Origin: Coix lacryma-jobi var. lacryma-jobi
Taxonomy: Eukaryota; Streptophyta; Magnoliopsida; Poales; Poaceae
Reading direction: 5' to 3'
NCBI GenBank assembly: GCA_009763385.1
Contig: CM019823.1
Coordinates: 89,291,104-89,355,103, forward strand
Length of the DNA: 64,000 nt
Under the pieces are notes generated by a model. The model saw only the letters and a program-made list of their open reading frames with translations, searched no databases and was not told the origin of the DNA. This document shows, piece by piece, positions 20,187 to 31,935 of the stretch. The position numbers and the translations under genes are program-made. The number at the start of each line of letters is the position of its first letter. The first letter of the stretch is position 1.

Positions 20187-23100
20187 TTATTTTGGTATTG
20201 ACGCTTTCACGGACCGCTTCTCACCATCGGGATGGGCCCAGGGCTTTATACCGCTCTTGTTGCAACAGTCCTCGATGTCCTTGATCTTCTTTGCAAAATC
20301 GGTAAAAAGTTGGAGCTCTGCATAGTTGTTGTATTGTTCTGGGCTTTGAACCCCATCAGCTCCAACAATCCGCTGCTTTCCTGACATGACCACATGCCTC
20401 TTTGGGTCCTCCGGATAGATATAGTAGGCCACTTGCGCGACATTGGTTGCAAGTACCCATTGGTCATCTTTGTACCCGATACTTTTGAGGTTCACGGTGG
20501 TTAGCCTGAAATTGTTGACTGCAACCGCTTTGGGGTTTACCCAGTGGCACCGGAAGATGGTTACGCATACGTCCTTGCCATACTCAAGTTCCCATATTTC
20601 TTCGATCTGGCCATAGTATTGCGTCCTCGTATTTGTGTCCTCATCGACGCCCTCATATCAAACATCGCAGTTCTGTGCCGCGCTCTTCTTGTCCTTCTCT
20701 TTCGTGTGGAACCTGTACCCCTTCACATCGTACCCTGTCCATGTCGTGATTTGGCTTGACGGGCCTTGCAGAAGCTTCTGCACGGTCTCCGTATCATCAT
20801 CATCAGGGCATCTTTCTAGGGGTACATGTTGCTCTTTGAGCCAATCTATGAAACTGTTCTTGTGCTCATTCTGGACCCATGCCTCTGTGCGTTGACCGTC
20901 CTTAGCGGCGCGGATCTCTTCTATGTGCCTCTCGACATATTTCTCCATGCTCACCAACTGATGAAGGATGTTGTAATGACCTTGTTCAATCTCCTTGTAT
21001 GGTATATCCGTGCGAACTTTTCGGCCCGTGCACCCCATGCCCGCGATTCTGACCTCATGCTGATGGACAGGCAACCTAATCGCCCTCCCATCTTTTATGT
21101 ACGTCATACACTAGTTCACTACCTCTTCGGTCGTGTACGCCTCGGTCATAGAGCCCTCCGGGTGAGCACGGTTATGAACATATCTGTTGAGGGTGGACAT
21201 GAACCGCTCGTACGTCCACATCTCGTGTAGGTACACGGGGCCTAGTTGCTCGATCTGATCCACCATGTGCATCATCAGGTGTACCATAATATAAAAATAT
21301 GATGGGGGAAAGCACATCTCAAGCTGGCAAAGGGTCTCCGCGATGAAGTCCTTCAGGGCAGGGAGGTCAGCCTTACCAGTGACCTTCTGCGTGATGTGGT
21401 TAAAGAAGTATGATATCCGAGTGACCACCATCTTCACGTACTCTGGACCGATAGCCCTTATCACAATTGGAAGGAACACCGTCAGCATGATGTGGCAGTC
21501 ATGTGCGTTGTAGCCGGTCAATGTGAGGTCTTTCAAGGAGACGAGGCTCTTGATGTTGGAAGAGAAACCGGTCGGCACCTTGATACCCCTAAGAAGCTTG
21601 AGCATAGCAGGCTTCTCGCCATGCCTTAGGTTGTAGGCCGCACCTGGAAGATCGACTTTACCATTATGAGGTGACCCAGGGTGAAGCTCCTGCCTGATGC
21701 CCTGGTTGAGAAGATCCGTCCGTGACATCAGACCATCCTTCGTCTTGCCTGGGATGTCCAGCAGGACATAGATCGTGCTATCAAAGACGTTCTTCTCGAG
21801 ATGCATACAGTCGATGGCATGAGGTGTTTCAAGTGTCTTCCAATATGACAGGTACTCAAAGAAAATCGACATCTTCTTGAAATGAACAGAGGGGACTTGC
21901 GATGCTTCCTCCATCGTGTCTTGCTTTCGCTTCCTCTTTTGTTTTGTCCCCTCCTCTGGTGGCTTCTTCTTCTTCCCAAACTCGATCTGATCAATATCCT
22001 TCACCATCTCATACACCTTTGGCCCCCAACTAGTCTGCACCGGTGGATCACCCTGTGGCTCGCCCTGATCGTCGAACAATTGATTCATGACACTTCTTCT
22101 ATATCTGTGCCTTTTCGGAAGGAACCGCATGTGCCTCATGTAGCCATCTTGTTCGATCCCTTGAGGTAAGTGTAGCATGTCTCGTCGATGCACATTACGT
22201 AGCCGGTCTTCCCTTTGATCTGCCCAGACAGTGAGAAGAGGCCGGGGTAGTCGGTGATGGTGACAAAGATGATGGCTTTTAGGGTGAACTTCTCCTTGAG
22301 GGATGCATCCACCATCTCGACCCCAACATCAAATAGCTCCTTCATTTCCTCCATTACCGGCTCGAGGAAAACATCGATATCATTGTCGGGCTGCTTCGGT
22401 CCTGAGATAAGCATGGTCAACAGAAGATACCTACGCCTCTGACACAGATGGGGAGGTAGGTTGTAGATGGTCAGTACGACCGGCCAGGTGCTGTGGGAGC
22501 TGCTCAGTTCGCCGAACGGATTCATCCCATCGGTGCTCAGCGCGAACCGAACGTTCCTGGGATCTTTGCCAAATTGCGGGTAGGCCTTGTCAAAATCTTT
22601 CCACTGCTGGCCATCGGAGGGGAGCCGCAGCATGCCATCGTCCTTCAAGCGGTCAGCTGATGCATGCGAGGATATGAGCTTCGCGTCCTCTGGGTTCTCA
22701 AATAGTGCACGCAGGCGTTCGATCACTAGCATGTACCACACCGACATTGCCGGACTTCTCCTCAACGTGAAACCCTCTTCTTCCTCGTACTGCTAATGAG
22801 CCGAGATGCAATTGGCTGCAATAATGTTCTTCTTGACACCCTTCTTCTTCTTCCACTGACCACCTCGCAAGGCCTCATCGTCGTCTGCATCCACGCGACA
22901 GCCAGCATTTCTCTTGTAGCGACTGGCGCCACAGTGCGGACAACTCATCAAATTCTCATACTTTGTGCCCCGATAGAGGATGCAGTGGTTAGGGCAGGCA
23001 TGGAACTTTCTAAGCTTCATCGCCACTGGCCGGATAAGCTTCTTCGCCCGATACGTATTTGCTGGAATCTTGTTACTCATCGGGAATGTTTTAGCAAGGT

Positions 23101-23406
23101 AACCTAACAGCTCATCAAAGCTACTGTCTGACCACCCATGCCGAGCCTTCATCATCAACATGTGGAGGTTGAAACGGAGCACCGTGCAATCCTTCGGACA
23201 TTCCTCGCCGTCCTTATATAAAGGATCAAGTGACGCCTGCTTCATCTCTCTGAAATTTTCCAGCCACTTCGGGGAGCCATACACGACGTCGTCTTCGTCG
23301 ATATGGTTGAGTAAATCCTGAAATAGCTGCACATCCGCAGGGTCCTGCACCGTAGCGTCCTCAACATCTCCACCACCATCATCTGTCATATCCTGGAGTA
23401 CATCTT
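20187..23406 (-). pseudogene. tnp2: TNP2 / Transposase_21-type CACTA transposase, main part
   Basis: Minus-strand reading. Residues just past the LARD insertion (VLQDMTDDGGGDVED) lead into the N-terminal region. A zinc-finger-like CPNHCILYRG...LMSCPHCGASRYK follows at about 22900-22990. Then come the Transposase_21 core (ALSTDGMNPFGEL, LLTMLISGPKQPDNDIDVFL, ITDYPGLFSLSGQIKGKTGY) and the DUF4218-like region (CMHLEKNVFDSTI, GYNAHDCHIMLTVFLPI, PSYFYIMVHLMMHMVDQIEQ). The C-terminal DUF4216-like part (FRCHWVNPKAVAVNNFR, DDQWVLATNVAQVAYYI) ends at a stop at 20187. The enzyme would cut and rejoin the CACTA ends in the nucleus. This copy has stops near 22793, 21111 and 20655 and a frameshift near 22140. 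The first exon lies 30.4 kb away at 53836-54228. Confidence 0.9.
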
Positions 23407-23992
23407 TATTGACACCAAAATTTGACCGGTTTACCTTGAAGAGAAAGATGAGCTGGTAATGTCAAAAACAGGAAAATCTCCTAATTAAAGGTTGTTTATG
23501 GATCGGTCAGGGAATATTATTCAAAATATTTGGAGAAACCCAACGTCCAATCTTCATGTGAGATAGCGATGATGTGTTGTGACAGTATATCGGCCTACTA
23601 GAAATACTACGAGAAGAAGCAAACAAATATCCTTGGCAGGGTGATTAATTTGGAAAAGTCTGGTATTTCAAGTATGTGCGAGAAGGGAAATATAATAGTG
23701 CTTTATTCCAGACAAACTTGACATCTTTAGATGCACAACAACAAGCAAAGAAGCAAAGACAATGTTTGTATCATGTACGCATATATGCATGGCAGGATTT
23801 CATGCCCATATATTCCGTACAATCATTTATGAGACCAGCTAGACATGTAGACGTATATGGCAAGGTTAAACGTACGTGCTGGTATGATCAGGTGTGAAAA
23901 GAATATGGAAGTAGGATAACGTACTTTATCATGGTGTTGGACGATTGGCCATTTGATTGACAAGCAAGCAAGGGCACGCCCATCGGCATGGA
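23407..23992 (+). mobile_element. 5' LTR of the LARD-like element, first part
   Basis: Nearly identical to 38976-39560 at the other end, with roughly one difference per 25-30 bases in the first 130 bases by eye. Interrupted at 23992 by the copia element. The last five bases, atgga, are the copia target-site duplication. Confidence 0.9.
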
Positions 23993-24381
23993 TGCGGATA
24001 CATGGGTGTATGCCGAGTCTCGAGTGATGAGTGATTGTCAACGGGTTTGATCCCAGGATCTTTGGCTTGTGCTGTGCAGGTGTCGAGCACGGAGACAGTG
24101 ATCGAGGGAAAGATGAAGGTCAAGTTGAGACGTGTCGTGCCGACGGACCGGGAGCGGTGAAGGGCAGACGTGAGGCTTGGACTGAGGGACCGGTGGGCTG
24201 AGGATAAGCTGTGGTGGCTGACAGCTTGGGACAGCAACGAGCGGAGACTTGCGGGGCATGGTGTTGCTCGGGTCGAGGACCTGGGGACACGTGTCGGTGG
24301 ACGGGGTGCAAGGGCGGTGCATCCACTCTACAGCTCCGGTTTGGTGGTTGAGCCACAGAAAAACCACCGGGTGGACGGTTT

Positions 24382-24608
24382 CCAGGTTTGGGCCACAAAA
24401 CCTGGGTGCTGCGGGTTTGCCGAGTTTGGGCCACAAAACTCGGGCTGAGGACGGTTTCTAGGTTCGGGCCTCAAAACCTAGGTGCTGGCAGGTTTCTGAG
24501 TTTGGGCCACAAAACTCAGACGATGGGCGGCTGGTTTCCCGGTTTGGGCCACAAAACCAGGGGATGGACTTGAAGGCCTGGTTTCCCGGTTTCGGCCACA
24601 AAACCGGG
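24382..24608 (+). repeat. Hairpin array in the copia 5' LTR
   Basis: Six 24-nt units start at 24382, 24420, 24458, 24496, 24538 and 24585. Their arms begin CCAGG, CCGAG, CTAGG, CTGAG, CCCGG and CCCGG. Right arms match (CCTGG, CTCGG, CCTAG, CTCAG, then CCAGG with one mismatch, then CCGGG). The matching array in the 3' LTR is at 32325-32551. Confidence 0.9.
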
Positions 24609-25389
24609 GGATGGAGTTCGTGAAAAGGACAAGCGGAGCGGAGGCAGCACGTGGCGGCAATCGGTGAGGTTGCGTCGAGGCAACGCTACCAGTTGTGCGG
24701 GCGTGGCCGTCGGATCAGCATCTACCACGAGTTGGTCCAGGATAGCCTTAGGGTTTGGCTGGGTCACTCTGTAAATAACTAGGGGTAGATGGGAATTAAA
24801 ATTAGGATAAGTAGGGGGAGACACCCACCTCCCAAACTATCTCTCAGTCATTTGCTATTTTGTCTTCTATGTTTTCCTACTCTCCCTCTCCCTTGCTGTA
24901 GCGATCTGAGATCCACAGAGAAGAGAACAATACCTCCGTGCCCGTGAGATTTTGAGGAAGTGAGACCGTAATCTCACTATTGTAGCGTGTGGTAGCCACA
25001 CGGTTGCAAATTCGTGGTTGTGATTCAGGTTTTGTTCCTGTTCTTCGTGGGTTGCTTTTCTCCATGTTTTTTCCCGTCGATCGATCTCTTTGTTCGGTGC
25101 GTCTCTTGCAAATCCGTTTCAACCAAGATGTTCTAGATCATGAGGCACTTCTTTCTACCGAAGGAATTCATCTCAAACCTCACGAGCTAGGAGATCGATC
25201 GATTTTCGTTTCGGGTCAAGTTTTTCTCCCTTCCCCCGAATCTCTTTGATTCATCGGTTTGGGGATAGGTTTGAGCCATGATCTCCTAGGAGTAGCTCAC
25301 TATCCTCCTTGTGATTCATCTTTCCAAGTTTGAACCCTAGAGGTTTCGTTTTGGGAAAGTTTGAATCAAATTGGTGGACGAACGGTTCA

Positions 25390-25690
25390 GTGTCGGGGTG
25401 ACCGGACGCTCGACTCGTGCCGACCGGACGCTAGGTCAGTGAGTCCGGTCGTTGAAAGTGATTACTGTGTTCTTTCAGCTTTCGACCGGACACACAGTTT
25501 CTTTGCGATCGGACGCGTCTCGTGCACTGTTCATCAGGTTTTCTTTGACTGACCGGACGCTCTGTACAAATGACCGGACGCTCCCTTCAGTGAGTCCGGT
25601 CAGAAACAGAGAGGTTCCAAACCAGGTTTTGATCGACCGGACGCGTCCTATGCCTGTTGACCGGACCCTCTAGTGAGTCCGGTCAGTACT
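25390..25690 (+). repeat. Cluster of GACCGGACGCT / GTCCGGTC motifs in the copia 5' LTR
   Basis: About ten motif copies in both orientations, including gaccggacgctc, tgagtccggtc and accggacgcgtcc. The equivalent cluster in the 3' LTR is at about 33340-33640. Confidence 0.8.
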
Positions 25691-25958
25691 GTTTCGTGCT
25701 GTTTCATCCGCAGTTCGTTCGTTCGTTGACGGATTTTGTTTCCGTCTTTTGCGTTGGGTTTCTAGGGTTGTATAGTGTCCCGCTGTGCTTCTCGGAGGCA
25801 TCCACCCTACATCTAGGGTCGTGGACACTTGCAAGATCTAGGTTTGCTCTTGGGGTTGATTTTCGGGACAGTGGCAACAAGCTTCCGAAAGGAAAATTTG
25901 TAGCTCCCATTCACCCCCCCCTCTGGTCGCTTTCCGGTAGCACTCTCGGTCCTTCAAT

Positions 25959-25975
25959 TGGTATCGGAGTAGGTT
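25959..25975 (+). other. Primer-binding site, initiator tRNA-Met type
   Basis: tggtatcggagtaggtt begins two bases after the LTR end. It matches the plant copia PBS TGGTATCAGAGC with two mismatches in the first 12 positions. Confidence 0.8.
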
Positions 25976-26019
25976 AAGGATCTTCCACCTTAGCCGGTTC
26001 CAGATCCACAGAAGGCGAC

Positions 26020-27070
26020 ATAGATCGCGGCGTGGGCAAACCGCCGTTTTTCGATGGGACGAACTATGCGTATTGGAAGATACGCATGTCGGCCTATCTC
26101 CAGAGCATGGGCTCTTCAGTTTGGGAGATTTGGAACAAGGCCGATTACGTTGTCTTGGCTGCTCGTGTCTCTCAGCTTCAGATTGATGAGCACGAAGCCA
26201 ATAGCCGAGCGCGTAACGCTCTTTTCTCCTGTTTGAGCATGTCCGAGTTCGATCGAGTTTCTCATCTCCCCACGGCTCGTGAGATTTGGGCGACCCTCAT
26301 GCGCTTCCATGAGGGAACCACTCAAGTCAAATCCTGTCTCTACGAGTCGCACAAGCGGGAGTATGAGAACTTTTGACATATGCCTGGTGAGAGCATAGAG
26401 AGTTTATTCGCTCGCTTTCAGGTCATTGTCAACAAGATGAGAGCGAACAAGGAGTTGTTGCCTTTCGACGATCATGAGAGGGCTTGAAGCTTTTGCATAC
26501 TCTCGATCGGTCGGTGTGGGACTCAAAGGTCCAGGCGATCATCGAATCGTCTAACTATGAGACCCTCACTTGCGACGAGCTCTTTAGTAAGCTCAAGTCT
26601 AGTGAGATTGACGCCATGTCGAGGGCTTCTTATGAAAATCCTTCTGGCCCGACTATGGCTTTGGTTTCTGGCTCTTCTGCTAACTCCTCTGGAGGATTTG
26701 CACTTTCTTCTCTCTTTTCTGTCACAGAGGAGCAGTTGGAGTCTTTGGGAGACGACGAGTTGGCTTTGCTTGCCAACCGGTTCTCGCGGTTTCACAACAA
26801 CCGCATGAACCGTCGCCACGGAGGAGGACGCTCAGGATGCTTTGAGTGCAGCGACCCCGACCACTTCATCGCCAACTGTCCCAAGAAGAAGCACACATCT
26901 GGGAAGGGTGATCATGGGCACAAGTACGACTCCGGTAAGCGCAAGGAGAAGTACGTCCCCACGAAGCACAAGCGGAAGGGCGGCTTCGACAAGGAGTACA
27001 TCAAGAAAGAAGTACTTGGAGAAGGCCCATGCTGAGCAGCGTGCCTTCTTCGCCACGCTCAAGCGATAAT
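26020..27070 (+). pseudogene. gag: Copia gag (capsid and CCHC zinc knuckle), disrupted
   Basis: The expected start codon at 26020-26022 is ATA; the sister copy at 60849 has ATG. The translation gives GKPPFFDGTNYAYWKIRMSA, then VWEIWNKADYVVL and EFDRVSHLPTAREIW, typical copia gag. An in-frame TGA at 26374-26376 (ENF*HMPGESIE) and a frameshift near 26484 follow. The zinc knuckle CFECSDPDHFIANC (about 26838-26880) is complete. Frame changes near 27006 and 27065 separate the capsid part from the protease part (LEKAHAEQRAFFATLK then SDNESEKKKR). Gag would package element RNA. This copy cannot make it unaided. Confidence 0.88.
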
Positions 27071-30000
27071 GAGTCCGAGAAGAAGAAGAGGATCGAGGAC
27101 AAGCTGAACGGTCTCTGCTTCTTCGCCGACGACGAGGGCTTCTGCACCATGGCCCTTGGTGATGAGGTAAACGGCAAGCTGGAGGACACCCCTCGGAACG
27201 ACGACGACGACGACGACACCTCCCAGGTAAAACGATTGGAGGACGTTTGGTTGGTGAATTCTGGTTGCTCGAGGCACATGACCGGAAACGCCAAGTGGTT
27301 CTCCAGTCTTAGTCCGGTCGCCGGAAAGGAGTTTATCACCTTCGGCGACAATAGCAAAGGTAAGGTGTTGTCTCATGGGTCGGTGCGAGTTAATGAGCAC
27401 TTTGTGTTGCGCGATGTTGCTCTTGTTTCGAACTTGCATTTTAACCTTCTTTCCGTTTCGCAACTCTTTGATGATGACTATGAGATTCATTTTAAACTGA
27501 ATCAAAGTCATATTTTGGATCCTCAGGGCAATCTTGTGTGTTTAATTTCGCCCTTTGGAAAAGTCTTTCGTGCGAATTTCTCGAAGTCTTTTGGCATTTC
27601 TCGAAGTCTTGTGGCTGGACCTTCCTCCTCTGACCTTTGGAAGTGGCATAGGAGACTGGGACATTTGAGCTTCGACTTGCTTTCAAGACTTAGCTCACTT
27701 GGCCTAATCCGAGGATTGCCCAAGTTATCCATGGAGAAGGATCTTGTTTGCCACTCTTGTAGACATGGGAAGATGGTTGCCGCTCCCCACCATCCAGTGA
27801 CTCAGGTCATGACCAAGCGCCTTGGAGAGCTTTTGCACATGGACCTTGTTGGTCCGGCTCGGGTGAGCTCGGTTGGGGGGAAGTGGTATGTGCTTTTTGT
27901 TGTTGACGACTTTTCGAGATATTCGTGGGTCTTCTTTTTAGCTGAGAAGACTGAGACTTTCTCTTTTGCTCGCAATCTGATTTTGCATCTTCAGAATGAG
28001 TTCCCTTTGAATTCAAGAATTCAGATTTTGAGAAGTTTTGTAACGCTTTGGGTTTGGAGCATCAGTTTTCTTCCCCCTACACACCGCCACAGAATGGTGT
28101 TGTAGAGAGGAAGAATCGGACCCTTGTAGAGATGGCCAGGACGATGCTCGATGAGCATAGGACTCCTAGGCGATATTGGGCCGAGGCTATGAACACTGCA
28201 TGCTATATTTCCAATCGCATTTTTCTCCGAGCTTTCATGAAAAAGACTTCTTATGAGTTGCGTTTTGGAAAACAACCCAAAGTGAGTTATTTTAGAGTTT
28301 TTGGTTGCCACTGTTTTATTCTTAAGAAAGGCATCTTGGACAAATTTGAGTCTCGTTCTTCTGACCGTATATTTTTGGGTTATGGCACTCACACTCGAGC
28401 CTATCATGTACTTAACCTTGATACTAACCGAGTCATGGAGACATCCAATGTCACCTTCGACGAGACCATGGTTTGTCCTTCTTCTCGTTTTGAGCGTGCA
28501 GGTGATCATGAGGTTGGTGAGCCTCTTTTTGATGACGAGGACGAGAGTGCTGAAGGTATGGATGATCCAGCACCCCCTCCACCTGTTGAGCCGCAAGGAG
28601 CGGCTTCTACTACTTCTCATGGCCCCGACACTTCTTCTTCCTGGGGGCCGTGGGATCTGCCACCTCGAGCGGTACCTTTTGTACCCGAGGGGGCACCCGC
28701 TGCTATTGAGGGGGAAATCACTTCTGCTCGGGAGGCGCCACGACACATTCAGCGCCAGCACCCGCCTCAACAGATGATCGGCAGCATTGACGAACGTGTC
28801 ACTCGGTCCAGGTCACAAATCTCTCACTTTGCTCATTCTGCATTTGTTGCTGACTTTGAACCCCGAGATGTTGGACACGCTTTGACGGATCCCGATTGGG
28901 TCAATGCCATGCAAGAGGAGTTAGAGAATTTTGAGCGAAATCGGGTTTGGGTTTTGGTTCCACCTCCTCCAGACTGTAATCCTATTGGGACAAAATGGGT
29001 TTTCAAAAACAAACAAGGAGAGGATGGCCACATTGTGAGAAACAAAGCTAGACTTGTGGCCAAGGGTTATAGTCAGAAGGAGGGGATAGACTATGAGGAG
29101 ACTTTTGCTCCTGTAGCTCGTTTGGAGGCTAATAGGATACTCTTGGCTTTTGCTGCATCCAAAGGTTTCAAACTTTTTCAAATGGATATCAAGAGTGCCT
29201 TCTTAAATGGCTACATAGAAGAAGAGGTTTATGTTGAACAACCCCCCGGTTTTGAAAATCCCAAGTTTCGAAACCATGTTTTCAAAGTCCACAAAGCTTT
29301 ATATGGTTTGAAACAAGCCCCTAGAGCCTGGTATGATAGGTTGAAAACCTTTTTGCTTGCTAAGGGTTTTAAAATGGGATGTGTGGATAAAACGCTCTTT
29401 CTCCTCAAGCAAGGCAAAGACACTCTCTTGGTCCAGATTTACGTGGATGATATCATTTTCGGTGGTTCTTCTCACGCTTTGGTTGCCAAGTTTGCAGATT
29501 TAATGAGCAGGGGGTTCGAGATGAGTATGATGGGCGAGCTGACTTTCTTTCTTGGATTGCAAATTAAGCAATCCCGAGAAGGGACGTTTGTGCACCAGGG
29601 CAAGTACACCAAAGACTTGCTGAAGAGGTTCGATATGGGTGAGGCCAAGCCTCTTCCAACACCCATGTCGACCACGACAGCCCTGGATGCGGATGTGGAT
29701 GGAGAAGCTGTAGACCAGAAGGAGTACCGAAGCATGATCGGATCGCTGCTCTACCTGACGGCGACACGCCCGGACATCCAGTTCGCAGTGTGCCTGTGTG
29801 CGCGCTTTCAGGCCTCGTCGCGCACATCTCACAGTCAGCCGGTGAAGCGCATTATGAGGTACCTTCGTTTCACACCTGAGTTGGGGATTTGGTATTCAGC
29901 TTCCTCCACCCTCTCTCTTTGCGGTTTTTCTGATGCCGATTTTGCTGGTTGTCGAGTTGAGCGCAAGTCCACTTCTGGGACTTGCCAGTTTATTGGATCT

Positions 30001-30384
30001 TCTCTTGTATCATGGTCTTCTCGCAAGCAGTCTAGTGTCGCTCAGTCCACCACAGAGGCTGAATATGTTGCTGCGGCTAGCTGCTGTTCTCAGTTGCTTT
30101 GGATGATGGCCACTTTGCGTGATTTTGGTCTTTACTTCTCCCGTGTTCCTTTGCTTTGTGACAGCACGAGTGCTATTAGTGTTGCTAAGAACCCCGTGCT
30201 TCACTCGAAGACCAAACACATTGATGTGCGCTTTCATTTTCTGTGAGACCATTATGAGAAGGGTGATATCGACCTTCGCCTTGTCGATACTCATCATCAG
30301 TTGGCTGATATTTTCACCAAGCCTTTGGACCAATCAACTTTTAATCGGTTGAGAGGTGAGCTTGGTGTGTGTTTTCCGTTTTAG
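27071..30384 (+). pseudogene. pol: Copia pol: protease, integrase, reverse transcriptase, RNase H; integrase deletion
   Basis: Protease region: DVWLVNSGCSRHMTGN, where the usual active-site DSG reads NSG. Integrase zinc region (HRRLGHLSF...CHSCRHGKM) and first catalytic part (HMDLVGPARV, FVVDDFSRYSW). At about 28010-28025 the sequence jumps from the codons for NEFPLNS to a repeated gaattc with loss of the SDNGTEF segment that carries the second integrase aspartate, and the frame shifts. It resumes as FSSPYTPPQNGVVERKNRTL. RT is intact in frame (WVFKNKQGEDG, QMDIKSAFLNG, active site YVDDIIF), as is RNase H (LCDSTSAISVAKNP). A TGA at 30244-30246 precedes DHYEKGDIDLR...QLADIFTKPL and the final stop at 30384. 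Confidence 0.9.
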
Positions 30385-31935
30385 ATGGGGGAGACATTTT
30401 GGCTCTTGTATCATAGACTGACTATTTTTCGTTTGTCTTTGTTTTCGTTTCCTTTTAGTTTCGTCCTTTTGCATTTCAGCATACGCTTTTACATTCTGAG
30501 CTTCATGTATATAATCTTTAGAATGTAATTATGCTCTATGTAGTATGCTCCGATGCTTTATGATGATGCTTGTAGCTTATGCTCTTTCTGGTCACTAGTA
30601 CATGTTGTGAGCTGAGCTATTTTGAAATGGTGAATTTGCTTAATGAACATATAATCTGAAAATGTTTACCATTGAGATATGCAACTAGCATGTGTAGGAT
30701 GTGTTGAATTCACTCGGGCTTTTCATATATGCTAGGTTGCTATGTCTCTAGTTATGAGTCTTTCACTTTCTTGGTATGTTCATATTCTGTTTAAATTCGG
30801 AACCAAGTTTTTAAGTGATTTGAAAACATCGAGATGGGATTGCTTGTCAACACATCACGGTATCGAGACTGTTTCTCATTGCACATTGAGTTAAACTTGA
30901 GCCGTGTAGTGTATGACCGAAACCAATGCTTTAAGCTTCTGATTGCATTTGCATAGGCTTCGCTCGGTTGAAAAGTTAGGCAAAGACAAGCTTTCAACCT
31001 CTCGCAATCACATGATGAATTGTAAACTTGTGTAATTTCACCGCTGCAACTCCGATTTAAAATTGAAATCACAAGTGTATGCTTCATTCTATAGCATGAT
31101 GATCGAACTTTGCTAGGGGTAGTTCACCTTGTATACATGCTTAGCACTTGTTCGAATTCCTGTCTATACATGTTCAGTGCTTTTTGATGGTGAATATCTT
31201 TTAGCTAAAAACTGCTCACATTACTCTCATGTTCATATTTCGTATTTAGTGTTTGCTAGCATTTTATGGATGTTGTCGAGTCATCGGATCAGAACTGTGT
31301 AGAGCATCTTTGCATTCTCTTGACTATATTCCTGAAGCTGCTAACTTGCATTTTGACTCATATGCATTGTGGAAGGGGGAGAAGTTCTCTTGTTGGCACT
31401 GTTTGATGGTGCATTTTCTGAGGGGGAGCATTCTTACTTGATAAGTGCATTTTCAACTAAGGGGAGAAATTTGACAAATCATTTGTGCCTTTTTGCGTTC
31501 AACTAAGGGGGTTTTGGGAGGAAAAAATTTGCACATCTTGTACCTTCCAAGTGGATCTAAAGGGGATCTCCTGGTTGTGTGCACTATTCGAGGGGGAGTT
31601 TGACCGTAAGGTTTTGGTATCGAGCTTTCTCTGCTAGTTGTGTTGAGCCTCTGTGCCTCTGTCTTGAGGGACTAGCATTTGCTTTGATTTCTCAATTGAT
31701 ATCTGCAAGCGGTGTTGATCCTGTTCTACCTCTTCTTGAGGGCTAGCTTTGTTTTGCTTGGTTGCGTCGAGCCGTTGCCCATGAATTTGGGGACCAAGTT
31801 GTCTTGCTCTTTCCACTTGACCTTCTTCGGTGTTGCTATGCTTTTGGGTCATTTGGTTGAGTTCTCTCTCCTTCTTCTTTCTTTCTTCCTATGATTTGTG
31901 TGTGTAGTTGACAATGCACTCATCAAGGGGGAGAT
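30385..31935 (+). other. Copia 3' leader with repeated polypurine runs
   Basis: No ORF with recognisable similarity; no env-like gene is seen. From about 31370 to 31600 there are at least six G-rich purine runs (aagggggagaag, gagggggagcat, aaggggagaaa, aagggggtttt, aaaggggat, gagggggagttt). The one next to the 3' LTR is aagggggagat at 31925-31935. Only the last should prime plus-strand synthesis; multiple runs are a known trait of this lineage. Confidence 0.7.

Larger units (their letters stand above)
23993..25956 (+). repeat. 5' LTR of the copia element
   Basis: Starts tgcggatacatggg, ends ctcggtccttca. It holds a GGTGGTT/AACCACC hairpin at 24343-24368, the six-unit hairpin array at 24382-24608 and the gaccggacgct/gtccggtca motif cluster at about 25390-25690. 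Differences from the 3' LTR are uneven: dense in the first 150 bases and about 3% in the second half by eye. Confidence 0.92.

Noticed and set aside
24382..24608. CRISPR-like array (regular short repeats with spacers)
   Set aside because: The units are inverted repeats with varying stems inside an LTR of a plant retrotransposon, present in both LTRs. There are no unique spacers or cas genes, and the context is eukaryotic.
30385..31935. Env-like gene downstream of copia pol
   Set aside because: SIRE-type elements can carry one, but no ORF longer than about 70 codons and no signal peptide or transmembrane pattern is visible here.
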